Assembly (NCBI GenBank): GCA_026399755.1
Contig: JAPLQI010000004.1
Span: forward strand, 1-64,000
Direction: 5' to 3'
DNA length: 64,000 nucleotides
Source: Pseudomonadota bacterium
GTDB taxonomy: Bacteria; Pseudomonadota; Gammaproteobacteria; Burkholderiales; Chitinibacteraceae
Part shown: one piece after another, positions 27,910-37,865 of the stretch
How the letters are laid out: every line of letters starts with the position of its first letter
Numbering within the stretch: position 1 is the stretch's first letter
Position numbers and translations under genes: made by a program
Notes under the pieces: generated by a model
The model's database searches: none
Seen by the model: only the letters and a program-made list of their open reading frames with translations
Told to the model about the DNA's origin: nothing

Positions 27910-29280
27910 TTATTCCGCCATTTCTTCCGCAGTAAACAAACGCGAGATCAGCGACTTTTCAAAGCCTTCTTCCATCGGAATAGAGATCTTCACGCCATTG
28001 CCTGCTGCTAATTCACAAGGATTGCCGCTCTTATCGCGCATGGCAGCCAAGGTAATAATGCGATTGCCGCTTGGGTGAATAATTTCTAGCTGGTCGCCAA
28101 CAGCAAAGCGGTTTTTGACTTCGATTTTGGCCCAGCCCTCTTTAATACTGATGACTTCACCGACAAACTGGCTTTGCTTAGATTTCGAATGACCATCCAG
28201 ATAGTTCTGCGCTTCGTGGGTGTAATGACGCTGATAAAAGCCGTCGGTGTAACCACGATTAGCCAAGCCATCTAGATCAGCCAAGAGCGCCGGATTAAAC
28301 GGACGCCCGGCTACCGCATCATCAATCGCTTGGCGATAAACCTGAGCGGTACGCGCCACGTAGTACAGCGATTTAGTACGGCCTTCAATCTTGAGCGAAT
28401 CCACGCCGATCTTAGTTAGGCGATCGATATGCTGCACCGCGCGCAAATCTTTGGAATTCATAATATAAGTGCCGTGCTCGTCTTCCAGAATCGGCATCAG
28501 CTCATCCGGGCGGCTTTGCTCGGCAATCAGATAGGTTTTATCGGCAGATGGATGGCGCTCAGCACCACCACAAGCGGCAAAGCTTTGATTGGCTTCTTCC
28601 ATGGCCTTATTAAAATCAAACTGAATCACCTGCGGCTTCACATCGCCTGCATCGTCTTCCACCGTGTCATTCATTTTGTAATCCCAACGACAGGCATTGG
28701 TGCACGTGCCTTGATTAGGATCGCGGTGGTTAAAGTAACCCGATAAGAGGCAGCGGCCAGAATAAGCAATACACAAGGCGCCATGCACAAAGACTTCCAG
28801 CTCCATATCTGGACAAAGCTGGCGGATTTCTTCGACTTCATCAAGGCTCATTTCGCGCGATAAAATTACGCGCTCTAGCCCCATCGATTTCCAGAACTTC
28901 ACCCCTGCGTAATTCACGGTATTGGCTTGCACAGATAGATGAATCACCTGCTCAGGCCATTTCTCCCGCACCATCATAATCAGGCCGGGGTCGGCCATAA
29001 TCAGCGCATCGGGCTTCATGGCAATCACAGGCTCCATATCGGCAAGATAAGTTTTAACCTTGGCGTTATGTGGCAAAATATTACTGGCGACAAAGAACTT
29101 CTTGCCCCGCTGATGGGCTTCGATAATCCCTAGTCCAATTTGCTCAAGCTTAAATTCATTATTGCGGGCACGCAGTGAGTAGCGTGGCTGACCGGCATAG
29201 ACCGCGTCTGCACCGAAATCGAAAGCGGCGCGCATTTTGTCCAAAGTGCCAGCGGGAAGGAGAAGTTCTGGGGCTTTCAT
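27910..29280 (-). CDS. trhP: tRNA hydroxylation protein TrhP/YegQ, peptidase U32 family
   Basis: A 456-residue U32-family protein, matching E. coli TrhP (YegQ) in length. That protein is needed to make 5-hydroxyuridine at the wobble position of certain tRNAs, using prephenate. The N-terminus MKAPELLLPAGTLDKMR, the DAVYAGQPRYSLR segment and the cysteine-rich signature (AYSGRCLLSGYFNHRDPNQG, then TCTNACRWDY) likely bind an Fe-S cluster. The C-terminus is a small beta-barrel-like domain. ATG 29280 is chosen by family N-terminus. The longer frame adds a cysteine-rich tail with no ribosome-binding site. Confidence 0.93.
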   Translation of the reverse strand: MKAPELLLPAGTLDKMRAAFDFGADAVYAGQPRYSLRARNNEFKLEQIGLGIIEAHQRGKKFFVASNILPHNAKVKTYLADMEPVIAMKPDALIMADPGLIMMVREKWPEQVIHLSVQANTVNYAGVKFWKSMGLERVILSREMSLDEVEEIRQLCPDMELEVFVHGALCIAYSGRCLLSGYFNHRDPNQGTCTNACRWDYKMNDTVEDDAGDVKPQVIQFDFNKAMEEANQSFAACGGAERHPSADKTYLIAEQSRPDELMPILEDEHGTYIMNSKDLRAVQHIDRLTKIGVDSLKIEGRTKSLYYVARTAQVYRQAIDDAVAGRPFNPALLADLDGLANRGYTDGFYQRHYTHEAQNYLDGHSKSKQSQFVGEVISIKEGWAKIEVKNRFAVGDQLEIIHPSGNRIITLAAMRDKSGNPCELAAGNGVKISIPMEEGFEKSLISRLFTAEEMAE

Positions 29281-29686
29281 GTTGATCCGTTCTTGTAAGC
29301 GCCTGCAGCAAACCAAGTCAGTGGCACACATGCAGATTTTAAAAAAGCGCGATTATAGCACGGACTTTTTGCCTATTTTTTAATCAGCATTAAAAAACCG
29401 ACTGAAAACAGCAGCTTAATTGGCTTATCCACAAGCCATCCACGGACTTGCTGGATAAATTCTTGGATAAACGGCAAAAACTGCCTAAAAAATATGCAGC
29501 ACTAAAAAAACCTGACAGAGCAATGACTTGGCTTACTTGTCCACAGGGCGTACACAGGCTTGTTCGCGCAGGGCGGGGATAAGCTGAAATTTTATGACAC
29601 AGGCCCCCGCTGTGCAAAAGAGGGGCCTGTGAGCGCATCAAAAAACGCGGATTAAATGGCTGTTATCCGAAGCCACCTAGCTCGAC
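29281..29686. other. Non-coding gap with a cluster of DnaA-box-like motifs
   Basis: Four motifs of the DnaA-box type lie within 160 bases: TTATCCACA at 29425-29433 (exact consensus), TTGGATAA at 29463-29470 (inverted, partial), TTGTCCACA at 29537-29545 (one mismatch) and GGGGATAAG at 29575-29583 (inverted, partial). A stem CACAGGCCCC with GGGGCCTGTG (about 29601-29633) follows. No convincing coding frame is present. Function is unknown: a DnaA titration or regulatory site, or a small RNA gene, are possibilities. Confidence 0.4.
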
Positions 29687-29953
29687 TTAGCCCTGATCAA
29701 TGAGCAAAGCGGTCAACTTTTTAACTAAAGGCAAAACCAAGAGCAGGGTAGGAAAAGCCACCAGCCAAGATAAGCCCCAAGCGCTGGGCCAAAGATCAAA
29801 CAGCCTAGATGTAAAACCCACACCACGCAAAGTGCTTATCAATGAAACAACGCAAGTCATTAAAATAGAGAGTAAAAATGGCATAACTAAATTGGCATGC
29901 CTAGCGGGAATTAAGCCCAATCGGCGACGAGCGGAAGGATTTGATGATTTCAT
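29687..29953 (-). CDS. DUF2798 family small membrane protein
   Basis: An 88-residue protein with two membrane helices (FLLSILMTCVVSLISTL and WLVAFPTLLLVLPLVKKL). The pattern IPARHANLVMPFLLSILMT, LRGVGF and WPSAWGLSWLVAFPTLL is that of DUF2798 proteins, whose function is unknown. ATG 29953 is chosen because GGAG lies just upstream. The frame stays open to 30073, but the extra 40 residues are cysteine- and phenylalanine-rich and look unreal. It is a single gene. Confidence 0.82.
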   Translation of the reverse strand: MKSSNPSARRRLGLIPARHANLVMPFLLSILMTCVVSLISTLRGVGFTSRLFDLWPSAWGLSWLVAFPTLLLVLPLVKKLTALLIDQG

Positions 29954-30179
29954 AGCAACTCCATAAGCCGGACAAACAAGCGCCTTTTTGCAGCAATGCG
30001 TCTTAAGCCCTTGCTCAGGGAAAAAAACGCTCATAAAAAAAAATTTCTTATGGCAGCAGCAAAAAACAAGCACCGGAAATATCCGGCGGCTTTAGCGCGT
30101 TGATTGACGTAAACGCTTACGGCAAACCAAGAGATGATTTACACCATCATCATATCTAAACATACAAACAAGTTCAAGC

Positions 30180-30464
30180 TTAAAATCCAGCCAATAATGC
30201 TTGGATTTTCCAAGCCCAACGGCGCACAGACGATGTATCAATGATGTGTATTTCTACCCCGTCCCCCGCCAAGCTCACCCAGCCCGCTTCCTCTATCAAC
30301 TCAAACTCGCCTTCAAGCAATACTCGGGTCTGTGGCAGTAAAAGCTCCCCCATATAATGCGGCGTGTATTGAAGATGCAGCTTGCCCCGCTGCACCAAGA
30401 TCTGTGTGCCAGCCCTTAAATAGCCACGTACTACTTGGCCTTTGCGTAAAACTTGCTTTTTCAT
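30180..30464 (-). CDS. Small beta-rich protein, DUF2917-like
   Basis: A 94-residue protein with a start preceded by GGAGCAAGG. The sequence GQVVRGYLRAGTQILVQRGK, then LHLQYTPHYMGELLLP and WVSLAGDG, suggests a cupin-like beta fold similar to DUF2917 proteins. The family has no known function. The match is by eye and moderate. The gene is divergent from a MocR-type regulator, which is often a sign that the regulator controls its neighbour. The 192-base gap between them would hold both promoters. Confidence 0.65.
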   Translation of the reverse strand: MKKQVLRKGQVVRGYLRAGTQILVQRGKLHLQYTPHYMGELLLPQTRVLLEGEFELIEEAGWVSLAGDGVEIHIIDTSSVRRWAWKIQALLAGF

Positions 30465-30656
30465 CGCCTTGCTCCGCCACTTTTGATGCAGACCATCTTA
30501 AATTGCAGCAAGGCGCAAAAACAGCGACAAGAAATCAGCATCTGCTACGCAACAAGGGCGATTTATTTCATCTGTTATGCTGTGGTTTATCGCTATCTAT
30601 ATCTATGTAAAAGCACACTGTTACTGCATGATTCCCTTTCATTAGGCGGAGGCTTT

Positions 30657-32102
30657 ATGGATTATCTTTACCAGCGCTGGGCGTCGCACTATCTGGCCGC
30701 CATCGTGGCAGGCACGCTTAAAGTGGGTGAGCGCATGCCATCCCTGCGAGAGCTAATGCGCCTGCACGGCATCAGCCTCTCTACCGCCTTGCAATTGTGC
30801 CGCCAGCTTGAAACCGACGGCTATCTAGAGGCAAGACCGCGCTCCGGCTATTTTGTACGCCAAAGGATGCGCATCACGCCGGTGACAGAACCAAGGCTAG
30901 AGATCGATCCTGCGCAATATGTAGGAATTCATGCCCGTGTTTCTGGTTTTATTGCCCGCGGTAGACAGCAGACGATTAAGCATAATTTCTCAGTAGCCCG
31001 CTGCTCACCCGATCTTTACCCTGGCGAAGCGCTTAAAAATGCCGCGATTCGGGCCTTAAAGCAAAGCCCCGATTTATTTGTCAGCGCCGTCCCCAATAAA
31101 GGCCATCCAGAATTTAGAGCTGTATTGGCTAAGCGGGCAATGCGCATGGGCGTGCTGATGTCGCCCGATGAGGTGCTCATTACTCATGGCTGTATCGAGG
31201 CGCTTAATCTGGCGCTGCGAGCAGTAGCCCAGCCTGGCGACACCATTGCGGTTGAATCGCCGACCTTTTACGGGCTGCTGCAAGTTTTGGAAAGCTTGGG
31301 CCTACGTGCCATTGAAATTCCCACCAGCCCGCAAACCGGTATTTCTATCGAAGCCTTGGAGCTGGCTTGCCAAACTTACGACAATATCAAGGCCGTAGTG
31401 GTGGTGCCGCATTTGCAAAATCCACTGGGCAGCATCATGCCAGAGACGCATAAAGACCGGCTGGTAGCGCTTTGCGAAGCGCAGGCGATTCCATTAATCG
31501 AAGACGATACCTATAGCGAGCTAATCAACGACGACATTCCGCTGCGCGCCTTAAAAGCACGTGATCAAACCGGCAATGTGATTTATTGCGCGTCGCTGCA
31601 TAAGATTTTAGCGCCAGGTATGCGTTTAGGCTGGATGAGCGGTGGGCGCTGGCAGGCGCGGATCGAGATGCTGAAATACGCGCAAACGCGCGATAACGAG
31701 GCATGGTCGCAAATTGCGGCTGCCGAATATATGGGCTCCAGCGCTTACGATCGGCATTTACGCAAGCTACGCAGCACGCTCAAAACCCAGCGGGAACGCA
31801 CTGCCGAAGCCATTGCCCGCTATTTTCCAGTGGGTACACGGCTGAATGTGCCCAATGGTGGGCTGGCATTATGGGTGGAGTTACCCGAGCAGCTATCGTC
31901 TAAGCGGGTTTTTGATGCAGCACTGAAAAAAGGGATTTTAATTGCACCTGGGCTGATGTTTTCTAACTCAAATCGCTTTGAGCATTTTATTCGCATCAAC
32001 TGCGGCTGGCCGTTTAGCCCAGAAATAGATCGCGCTTTACAAAGCTTAGGCAAGCTCATAGAGGAAATGAGCAGCAGCTTAAGCACGACCCATTCTGCCT
32101 AA
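30657..32102 (+). CDS. MocR-type transcriptional regulator (GntR HTH plus aminotransferase fold)
   Basis: A 481-residue regulator. Residues 1-70 form a GntR-type winged helix (VGERMPSLRELMRLHGISLS, TALQLCRQLETDGYLEARPR, SGYFVR). The rest is a class I aminotransferase fold with EDDTYSEL and the PLP lysine in ASLHKILAPGMRLGW near residue 316. MocR proteins use PLP or an amino-acid adduct as a signal and are seldom enzymes. ATG 30657 has an excellent GGAGG site. Longer readings upstream are not supported. It is divergent from the DUF2917-like gene, its possible target. Confidence 0.92.
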   Translation: MDYLYQRWASHYLAAIVAGTLKVGERMPSLRELMRLHGISLSTALQLCRQLETDGYLEARPRSGYFVRQRMRITPVTEPRLEIDPAQYVGIHARVSGFIARGRQQTIKHNFSVARCSPDLYPGEALKNAAIRALKQSPDLFVSAVPNKGHPEFRAVLAKRAMRMGVLMSPDEVLITHGCIEALNLALRAVAQPGDTIAVESPTFYGLLQVLESLGLRAIEIPTSPQTGISIEALELACQTYDNIKAVVVVPHLQNPLGSIMPETHKDRLVALCEAQAIPLIEDDTYSELINDDIPLRALKARDQTGNVIYCASLHKILAPGMRLGWMSGGRWQARIEMLKYAQTRDNEAWSQIAAAEYMGSSAYDRHLRKLRSTLKTQRERTAEAIARYFPVGTRLNVPNGGLALWVELPEQLSSKRVFDAALKKGILIAPGLMFSNSNRFEHFIRINCGWPFSPEIDRALQSLGKLIEEMSSSLSTTHSA

Positions 32103-32104
32103 AT

Positions 32105-33394
32105 TTAACTTTCACGCAAATGTAGAATTAAATCTTGTAATGCTTCTTGAGAAACGCCATCCAATGTAGGGGAACGGCGCTCTATTTCATTGGCTAAATC
32201 AAAAAGCATCCATTCCATTTCGCTCAGCATGGCTTGCAATTCAGCCAGCATTTCAGGGTCTTCTTCCCCAAAGCTATACATAGACTGCACATCATCGGGG
32301 TTTAAACCTGCCTGAACAATCAGCGCACGAATGCTCTCCATACGCTCAAATAAAAATCCTAGCGGTGAATTAAGGCTCGCCCCTTCATTTATTTGTCCTT
32401 TTAACATGGCATGTAAAGCCAGCCATGCTTCAAGAAAATCAGCAATGTGCGCTAACTGCAAGGAGACATCTCTTTCTACCACGACTAGATGTTCATCATT
32501 ATGCACCGAGCCTAATAAATCCCTTAAAGCCTTAACCGTTACTGGATCAAAACGAGAACGAAGCAAAGTAAATAAAGCGTCTAATCGCTTTGAATCAAAA
32601 CGATGTAATACCGCATCGGTGACGTCAGCAATGGCAATGATCTGCGCTAGACGGCTCACCGCGTCATCACGTAAACCATGGGGATAACCGCTGCCATCTA
32701 GACGCTCATGATGTTGCAAAATAGCATGCGCGGCAGCCAGCGAAAACACAGGGAAACTATGCACCAGCATATAGCTAGTAATTGGATGCACATAGATAAA
32801 GCGGCGCTCTTGCTGTGTAATTCTATGCGCGGGTGTCAGTAGTTCTGGGTCCGTATGCATCTCACCCAAGTCGTGGCATAGCGCCGCCAACACTAAGGCC
32901 GTCTTATCAGATTCAGGCAATTTCAGCTGCTGAGCGAGGGAATAAGAAACAATACAATTTCTTAGAGCATGTTCAAATAAATTAGGCCGCTGATTTTGCA
33001 TCACCGTTAGCCTAAATCGAATAGGCATAGGCAAGACTAATGCCGCTAGCTGATGCTTAATGGCTAAAGGATCGCCAGCCCTCGTGAGTAGTCTCGCTAA
33101 AGTCGGGTCTTTCTCTATTATTTTACCAACTTCAAAAGCCAATTGGCCGCCATCAAGGGGCCGATCCGTTGCTAAAAGTTGGTCGAGAGGCGTGGCTAAT
33201 TTGTGCTTAACCAAAAGATCAAATTGGTGGCTGCTAATCTTTGCTCCTTTAGCTACCAGCTTCATCCCATTGGCCGCAAAAATATCTTGATCAGCAATCA
33301 CATCAAGGTGATCCCCCATTTGCGTAGCGGCACGCAAATAGTGAGGATTTTCTTCAGGCAATTCAGATAACTGCGATAAAGCATCTGGAGTCAT
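32105..33394 (-). CDS. HD-GYP domain protein, likely cyclic-di-GMP phosphodiesterase
   Basis: A 429-residue cytoplasmic protein. An N-terminal region of about 130 residues has no named domain. It is followed by an HD-GYP domain: AALCHDLGEMHTDPELLTP (HD pair near residue 175), the histidine in YVHPITSYMLVHSFP, and the HHERLDGSGYPHGL signature near 230. The motif reads HDLGE where HDIGK is usual, so metal binding is likely but slightly atypical. Family members hydrolyse c-di-GMP to pGpG or GMP. The C-terminal 150 residues are helical. It is convergent with the MocR gene, two bases apart. Confidence 0.88.
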   Translation of the reverse strand: MTPDALSQLSELPEENPHYLRAATQMGDHLDVIADQDIFAANGMKLVAKGAKISSHQFDLLVKHKLATPLDQLLATDRPLDGGQLAFEVGKIIEKDPTLARLLTRAGDPLAIKHQLAALVLPMPIRFRLTVMQNQRPNLFEHALRNCIVSYSLAQQLKLPESDKTALVLAALCHDLGEMHTDPELLTPAHRITQQERRFIYVHPITSYMLVHSFPVFSLAAAHAILQHHERLDGSGYPHGLRDDAVSRLAQIIAIADVTDAVLHRFDSKRLDALFTLLRSRFDPVTVKALRDLLGSVHNDEHLVVVERDVSLQLAHIADFLEAWLALHAMLKGQINEGASLNSPLGFLFERMESIRALIVQAGLNPDDVQSMYSFGEEDPEMLAELQAMLSEMEWMLFDLANEIERRSPTLDGVSQEALQDLILHLRES

Positions 33395-33550
33395 ATTGAT
33401 GTAATTAAATAAGTGAACTTTCTTAGTCTAGGCCATTTCAAACCTTACTGAGATTTATCTTATTTAAATAAAATTGAATCCATGAAATACAGTATTTTTA
33501 GCCGCTATTACTTACTTTTCACCGATGATCGCATGCACTCTTTTACATAT

Positions 33551-33580
33551 AAAAAAAACGAGGCGAAGCCTCGTTTTTTT
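33551..33580. terminator. Rho-independent terminator after dxs
   Basis: AAAAAAAACGAGGC and GCCTCGTTTTTTT form a perfect stem with a GAA loop. It follows the dxs stop on the minus strand. Confidence 0.92.
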
Positions 33581-33600
33581 AACGTAATCAAACCACAGAT

Positions 33601-35463
33601 TTAGATAGCCCAGCGCTCACGAATGCTGGTTTCAACCCCTGCGGCATCCAAGCCGCATTCGGCCAGTTGTACCTGCTGATCGGCATGCTCCACATAGCGA
33701 TCAGGAAAGCCCAGTTGCAATACCGGCTTACACAAATCCTGAGCCATTAAGCTTTCTATTACTGCAGAGCCTGCACCGCCCATGATTGCGCCTTCTTCAA
33801 CCGTCACCAGATAATCATGGCTGGCGGCCAATTCGGCAATCAATGCACTATCTATAGGCTTCACAAAACGCATATTCACCACCGTTGCATCTAATGCTTC
33901 ACCCGCCTCTAAAGCTGCGCTAAGCACAGGACCAAACGCCAAGATGGCGATCTTGCTGCCACGGCGGCGCACTTCAGCACAGCCCATAGGGAAAGCAGTC
34001 ATCGTACTTTGCACTTCAACCCCTAGCCCTGTGCCACGTGGATAACGCACTGCGCTTGGGCCATCATGCAAAAATGCGGTGTAGAGCATCTGACGGCATT
34101 CGTTTTCGTCAGATGGTGTCAGCACCATCATATTGGGAATACAGCGCAGGTAGGAAAGATCGAATGATCCGGCATGCGTAGGGCCATCGGCCCCTACTTG
34201 CCCCGCACGATCGATCGCAAACATGACCGGTAAATTTTGCAAAGCCACATCATGAATCAGCTGATCATAAGCGCGTTGCAAGAAGGTGGAATAAATCGCC
34301 ACCACGGGCTTTAAGCCTTCACAAGCCAAACCACCAGCAAAGGTCACCGCATGTTGCTCGGCAATGCCCACATCAAAATAGCGATCAGGGTGTTCTTGCT
34401 CAAAACGCACCAGCCCCGAGCCTTCACGCATGGCAGGAGTGATGCCTAATAAGCGCTTATCCATTTTGGCCATATCGCACAGCCAATCGCCAAACACCTT
34501 GGTGTAGCTGACTTTGGCGGCTTTCGCGCCCTGCATGCCGTCTTCTCTCTCAAATGGAGTGACCGCATGGTATTTCACCGGATCGGCAACAGCTTTTTTA
34601 TAGCCCTCGCCTTTTCGCGTTACTACATGCAAAAACTGCGGGCCTTTAAGCTGCTTAATATTCGCCAGCGTAGTGACCAGCGTGTCTAAATCGTGGCCAT
34701 CAATCGGGCCGATGTAATTAAAGCCAAACTGCTCAAACATCGTGCCAGGTGTGAGCAAGCCTTTAACGTGTTCTTCGCCTTTTTTGGCCAACTCTTTTAA
34801 AGGCGGTACCACATCCAGCACTCGGCCGGAGGCGCTGCGAATGCCGTTATAAAACTTGCTCGATAATAATTTAGACAAGTAATTGGTGAGTGCGCCCACA
34901 TTGGGGGAGATCGACATTTCATTGTCGTTCAGCACCACCAGTAAATTCACATCCCGATGGCCCGCATTATTAAGTGCTTCAAATGCTTGGCCTGCGGTCA
35001 TCGCTCCATCGCCAATCACAGCAATCGCGTGGCGATCTTCGCCCTTGAGCTTAGCCGCCTCGGCAAAACCTAAGGCTGCACCAATCGACGTGCTGGAATG
35101 CCCCACGCCAAAAGTGTCGTACTCACTTTCTTCACGCTTTGGAAAGCCTGCCAAGCCATGCTGTTTGCGCATGGTATGCATCTGAGCACGACGGCCCGTT
35201 AAGATTTTATGCGGATAGCTTTGATGACCCACATCCCAAACCAAACGATCGTGCGGTGTGTCAAACACATAATGCAGGGCAACGGTTAGCTCGAGCGCGC
35301 CTAGATTAGAAGCAAAATGCCCTCCGGTCTGGCTCACAGAATCAAGCAGGTAGTTGCGCAATTCATTGGCAAGCTGAGGCAAATCGGCTTTGGCCAATTT
35401 TTTAAGCTCCAGCGGACAAGACACCTTATCTAGCAGGGGATAACTCATATCGAGTTTCTTCAT
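33601..35463 (-). CDS. dxs: 1-deoxy-D-xylulose-5-phosphate synthase
   Basis: A 620-residue thiamine-diphosphate enzyme that makes deoxyxylulose phosphate from pyruvate and glyceraldehyde-3-phosphate, the first step of the MEP isoprenoid pathway. The ThDP-binding [18 protein letters not shown], the N-terminal [12 protein letters not shown] and [14 protein letters not shown] [11 protein letters not shown], and the [18 protein letters not shown] transketolase motif are intact. The start ATG overlaps the ispA stop (TGATG), which points to translational coupling in the xseB-ispA-dxs operon common in proteobacteria. Confidence 0.98.
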   Translation of the reverse strand: MKKLDMSYPLLDKVSCPLELKKLAKADLPQLANELRNYLLDSVSQTGGHFASNLGALELTVALHYVFDTPHDRLVWDVGHQSYPHKILTGRRAQMHTMRKQHGLAGFPKREESEYDTFGVGHSSTSIGAALGFAEAAKLKGEDRHAIAVIGDGAMTAGQAFEALNNAGHRDVNLLVVLNDNEMSISPNVGALTNYLSKLLSSKFYNGIRSASGRVLDVVPPLKELAKKGEEHVKGLLTPGTMFEQFGFNYIGPIDGHDLDTLVTTLANIKQLKGPQFLHVVTRKGEGYKKAVADPVKYHAVTPFEREDGMQGAKAAKVSYTKVFGDWLCDMAKMDKRLLGITPAMREGSGLVRFEQEHPDRYFDVGIAEQHAVTFAGGLACEGLKPVVAIYSTFLQRAYDQLIHDVALQNLPVMFAIDRAGQVGADGPTHAGSFDLSYLRCIPNMMVLTPSDENECRQMLYTAFLHDGPSAVRYPRGTGLGVEVQSTMTAFPMGCAEVRRRGSKIAILAFGPVLSAALEAGEALDATVVNMRFVKPIDSALIAELAASHDYLVTVEEGAIMGGAGSAVIESLMAQDLCKPVLQLGFPDRYVEHADQQVQLAECGLDAAGVETSIRERWAI

Positions 35464-36356
35464 CAGTTAGTGCGTTCCACAATAAAATCGGCCAATAGCA
35501 CCAAACTACGGGCTTTTTCACCAAAAGGTGCAATTGCCGCCAGCGCATCCGCTTTCAACTCCACCGCCTTTTGCTTAGCAGCCGCTAAGCCAAGCAATGA
35601 AACATAGGTGGGCTTGTTATTGGCCGCATCTTTTCCTGCTGTTTTGCCCAAGGTGGCCGAATCCGCCTCTTCATCCAAGACATCATCGACCACTTGAAAC
35701 GCCAAGCCGATACATTTGGCATAGTGATCTAAGCGAGCGCGATCCTCATCATTCATGGCCTCGCCACAATAAGAACCCAACAAGACCGCAGCCCGAATCA
35801 AAGCACCCGTTTTTAAACCATGCATTTGTTCTAACTCAGGCAGGCTCAAGGCTTGGCCTACGCTGTAAAGATCGATTCCTTGTCCGCCACACATGCCTAA
35901 ACTGCCCGATGCGCGAGCGAGGATATTCACCATTTTTAGCTGGTCGCTAGGATCATTGGCTAAGGTACAGGAAGTCAATATTTCAAATGCGGTAGTTTGC
36001 AATGCGTCCCCCGCCAATAATGCCGAAGCTTCACCAAAGGCAATATGACAAGTTGCCTTGCCACGACGCAACACATCGTTATCCATCGCAGGCATATCGT
36101 CGTGCACCAGCGAATAGGCGTGGATCAGCTCTACCGCTGCAGCCACATATTGCAAACGCTCGAACGAGGCGTCAACTACTGCACCCGCAGCAAACGCCAA
36201 TAAAGGCCGCACCCGCTTGCCGCCATCCAATACTGAATAGCGCATGGCGGTATGTAATTGAGCAGGAAGATGATTGTCGCTTGGTAGCAGCGCCTCAAGC
36301 GTCTGTTCCATGCGATTCTGGACGTCTTGCATCCAGTTTTTAAATTCTAAGGTCAT
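35463..36356 (-). CDS. ispA: Farnesyl diphosphate synthase (geranyltranstransferase)
   Basis: A 297-residue polyprenyl synthase that joins isopentenyl diphosphate to dimethylallyl and geranyl diphosphate. The first aspartate-rich motif is [11 protein letters not shown] near residue 90 and the second is [11 protein letters not shown] near 230. GGKRVRPLL near the N-terminus is the diphosphate-binding segment. It begins directly after the xseB stop and its own stop overlaps the dxs start. Confidence 0.97.
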   Translation of the reverse strand: MTLEFKNWMQDVQNRMEQTLEALLPSDNHLPAQLHTAMRYSVLDGGKRVRPLLAFAAGAVVDASFERLQYVAAAVELIHAYSLVHDDMPAMDNDVLRRGKATCHIAFGEASALLAGDALQTTAFEILTSCTLANDPSDQLKMVNILARASGSLGMCGGQGIDLYSVGQALSLPELEQMHGLKTGALIRAAVLLGSYCGEAMNDEDRARLDHYAKCIGLAFQVVDDVLDEEADSATLGKTAGKDAANNKPTYVSLLGLAAAKQKAVELKADALAAIAPFGEKARSLVLLADFIVERTN

Positions 36357-36587
36357 TTATTCTTTATCCGCAGAGAAGGGCTTGAGCTCAGCACCTTCAA
36401 GCACTCGAATACGCTGTTCAGCGTCAGCTAAGCGGCTTTCGCAAAATTGCAGTAGCTCGGTTCCGCGTTGATAAGTAGTGAGGGCCGTTTCCAGCGGTAA
36501 GGAGCCCGCTTCCATTTCAGCAATCAAACTTTCTAACTCTTGGAGACCGACTTCAAAGCTAACGGGGCTTTTAGTGGCTTTCGGCAT
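36357..36587 (-). CDS. xseB: Exodeoxyribonuclease VII small subunit
   Basis: A 76-residue protein with the XseB pattern SFEVGLQELESLIAEMEAGS, LPLETALTTYQRGTELLQFC and a charged C-terminus. It binds XseA to form the single-strand-specific exonuclease VII. It is the first gene of the xseB-ispA-dxs operon. Its stop abuts the ispA start. Confidence 0.95.
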   Translation of the reverse strand: MPKATKSPVSFEVGLQELESLIAEMEAGSLPLETALTTYQRGTELLQFCESRLADAEQRIRVLEGAELKPFSADKE

Positions 36588-36924
36588 GCGCTAAATATCC
36601 CGAATAAAGGCGCAAACTTTAATCCTCTGGGGCTATACAGTCAATATTCATCGGGCTTTTAGCAAGGCGCTGCTATTTTAAATGCCTGATTGCCACATGA
36701 TTAATTAATAATACAATCCTAGCAGCGATGATTTAATTGATTTATGAGGATAAAAATAGTCATATTTTCCTTACAACTTTTATTATTCCCTCTATTTAAA
36801 ACAAAAATATCAAGCTCAACACCCGCCGTATCAGCTCGCTGCACGGCCTCACATCGTGCATAGCATCATTGATTGATTACCTATTCAGGTTAAAATCAAG
36901 CTCTATTACCGATGGATACTCAGA
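36588..36924. other. Non-coding gap with divergent promoters
   Basis: AT-rich DNA between the divergent xseB operon and the glycosyltransferase gene. I see no reliable frame, repeat or RNA structure. It presumably holds both promoters. Confidence 0.5.
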
Positions 36925-37776
36925 ATGCGTATTGGCTATTTAATCCTTTGCCACGCCCACCCTGCGCAATTAGGCCGGCTTTGCCAGCAAATTTCTGAAG
37001 AAAATACCCGGCTTTATATTCATGTAGATGCCAATACATCAGAGCATGAATTTGAGGCCATGAGAGCAGCTGCCCCCAAAGAGGCGCACTTTATCGAGCG
37101 GCAACGCTGCCGCTGGGGAGGATTTTCCTTGGTAAGTGCCAGCTTGGCCTTGACTCAGGCGGCGCTGAAAGACGATTGCGATTATATGGTTTTATTATCT
37201 GCACAAGATTTTCCGATTAAATCGCAGCAAGAAATCGTTACGCAATTACAAGGCAGGGCTGGGTTTATTGAGTTTCGCCGCCAGCCAGACCCAGAGTTTG
37301 ATATTCGCTATCGCTACCAAAGCTATCATCCAGAATGGCTAAAAGGCAGCCTCGCAGGCAAATTGCTACAAAAAATACAGCGCCCGATTAACAAATTTGG
37401 CTTATTTAAGCGCAGCCTGCCCCAGCCATTAACAGCGATTTATTCTGGCTCACAGTGGTGGTGTTTATCTAAACGCGCCTGCCAAACGCTGCTTCATTTT
37501 TGTGAGCAAAATCCAAACATCATTGCTTACTTTCGCCAAACCTTAGTACCCGATGAAATGTTTGTGCAAACCATTTTGATGCACACGCCCATCAAGGATG
37601 AGCTAATCAACAATTCACAGCACTATCTGGAATGGGCAACTGGCGCTTGGTCGCCTCGTACCTTTGAGCTCAGTGATATTGAGCGCTTACTGGCGCATCC
37701 TGCACTCTTTGCCAGAAAATTTGCGATTGACGGCCAAGTGACAACGCAAATCAGTCAGCATTTAAAACTCATATAA
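36925..37776 (+). CDS. Glycosyltransferase, core-2/I-branching (GT14-like) family
   Basis: A 283-residue protein beginning MRIGYLILCHAHPAQLGRL, followed by YIHVDANTS, RCRWGGFSLVSASLAL and YMVLLSAQDFPIKSQQEI. This is the layout of bacterial members of the core-2/I-branching glycosyltransferase family. The acceptor-side SGSQWWCLSKRAC and the PDEMFVQTILMHT segment (a probable catalytic acid) are also typical. Family members transfer N-acetylglucosamine or xylose, and the donor here is not known. There is no membrane helix. The GlmS-like gene follows on the same strand after 89 bases, which may link donor-sugar supply to transfer. Confidence 0.85.
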   Translation: MRIGYLILCHAHPAQLGRLCQQISEENTRLYIHVDANTSEHEFEAMRAAAPKEAHFIERQRCRWGGFSLVSASLALTQAALKDDCDYMVLLSAQDFPIKSQQEIVTQLQGRAGFIEFRRQPDPEFDIRYRYQSYHPEWLKGSLAGKLLQKIQRPINKFGLFKRSLPQPLTAIYSGSQWWCLSKRACQTLLHFCEQNPNIIAYFRQTLVPDEMFVQTILMHTPIKDELINNSQHYLEWATGAWSPRTFELSDIERLLAHPALFARKFAIDGQVTTQISQHLKLI

Positions 37777-37865
37777 TCATGCACTTATTCAAAACTCAAT
37801 GAGTCATGAAATTTTGATTTTTATATCAGATAATACAAAGGACTATATCAATCTAGAGACACAAA

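Noticed and set aside
29390..29641. An 83-residue minus-strand frame in the DnaA-box gap
   Set aside because: Poor start context and composition driven by the motif cluster; no family pattern.
29281..29686. A replication origin at the DnaA-box-like cluster
   Set aside because: No dnaA, dnaN, gyrB, parAB or rep gene is near, and several boxes are only partial matches.
37777..37865. A glmS ribozyme/riboswitch upstream of the GlmS-like gene
   Set aside because: The gap is only 89 bases and AT-rich, too short for the ribozyme, with none of its conserved core seen.
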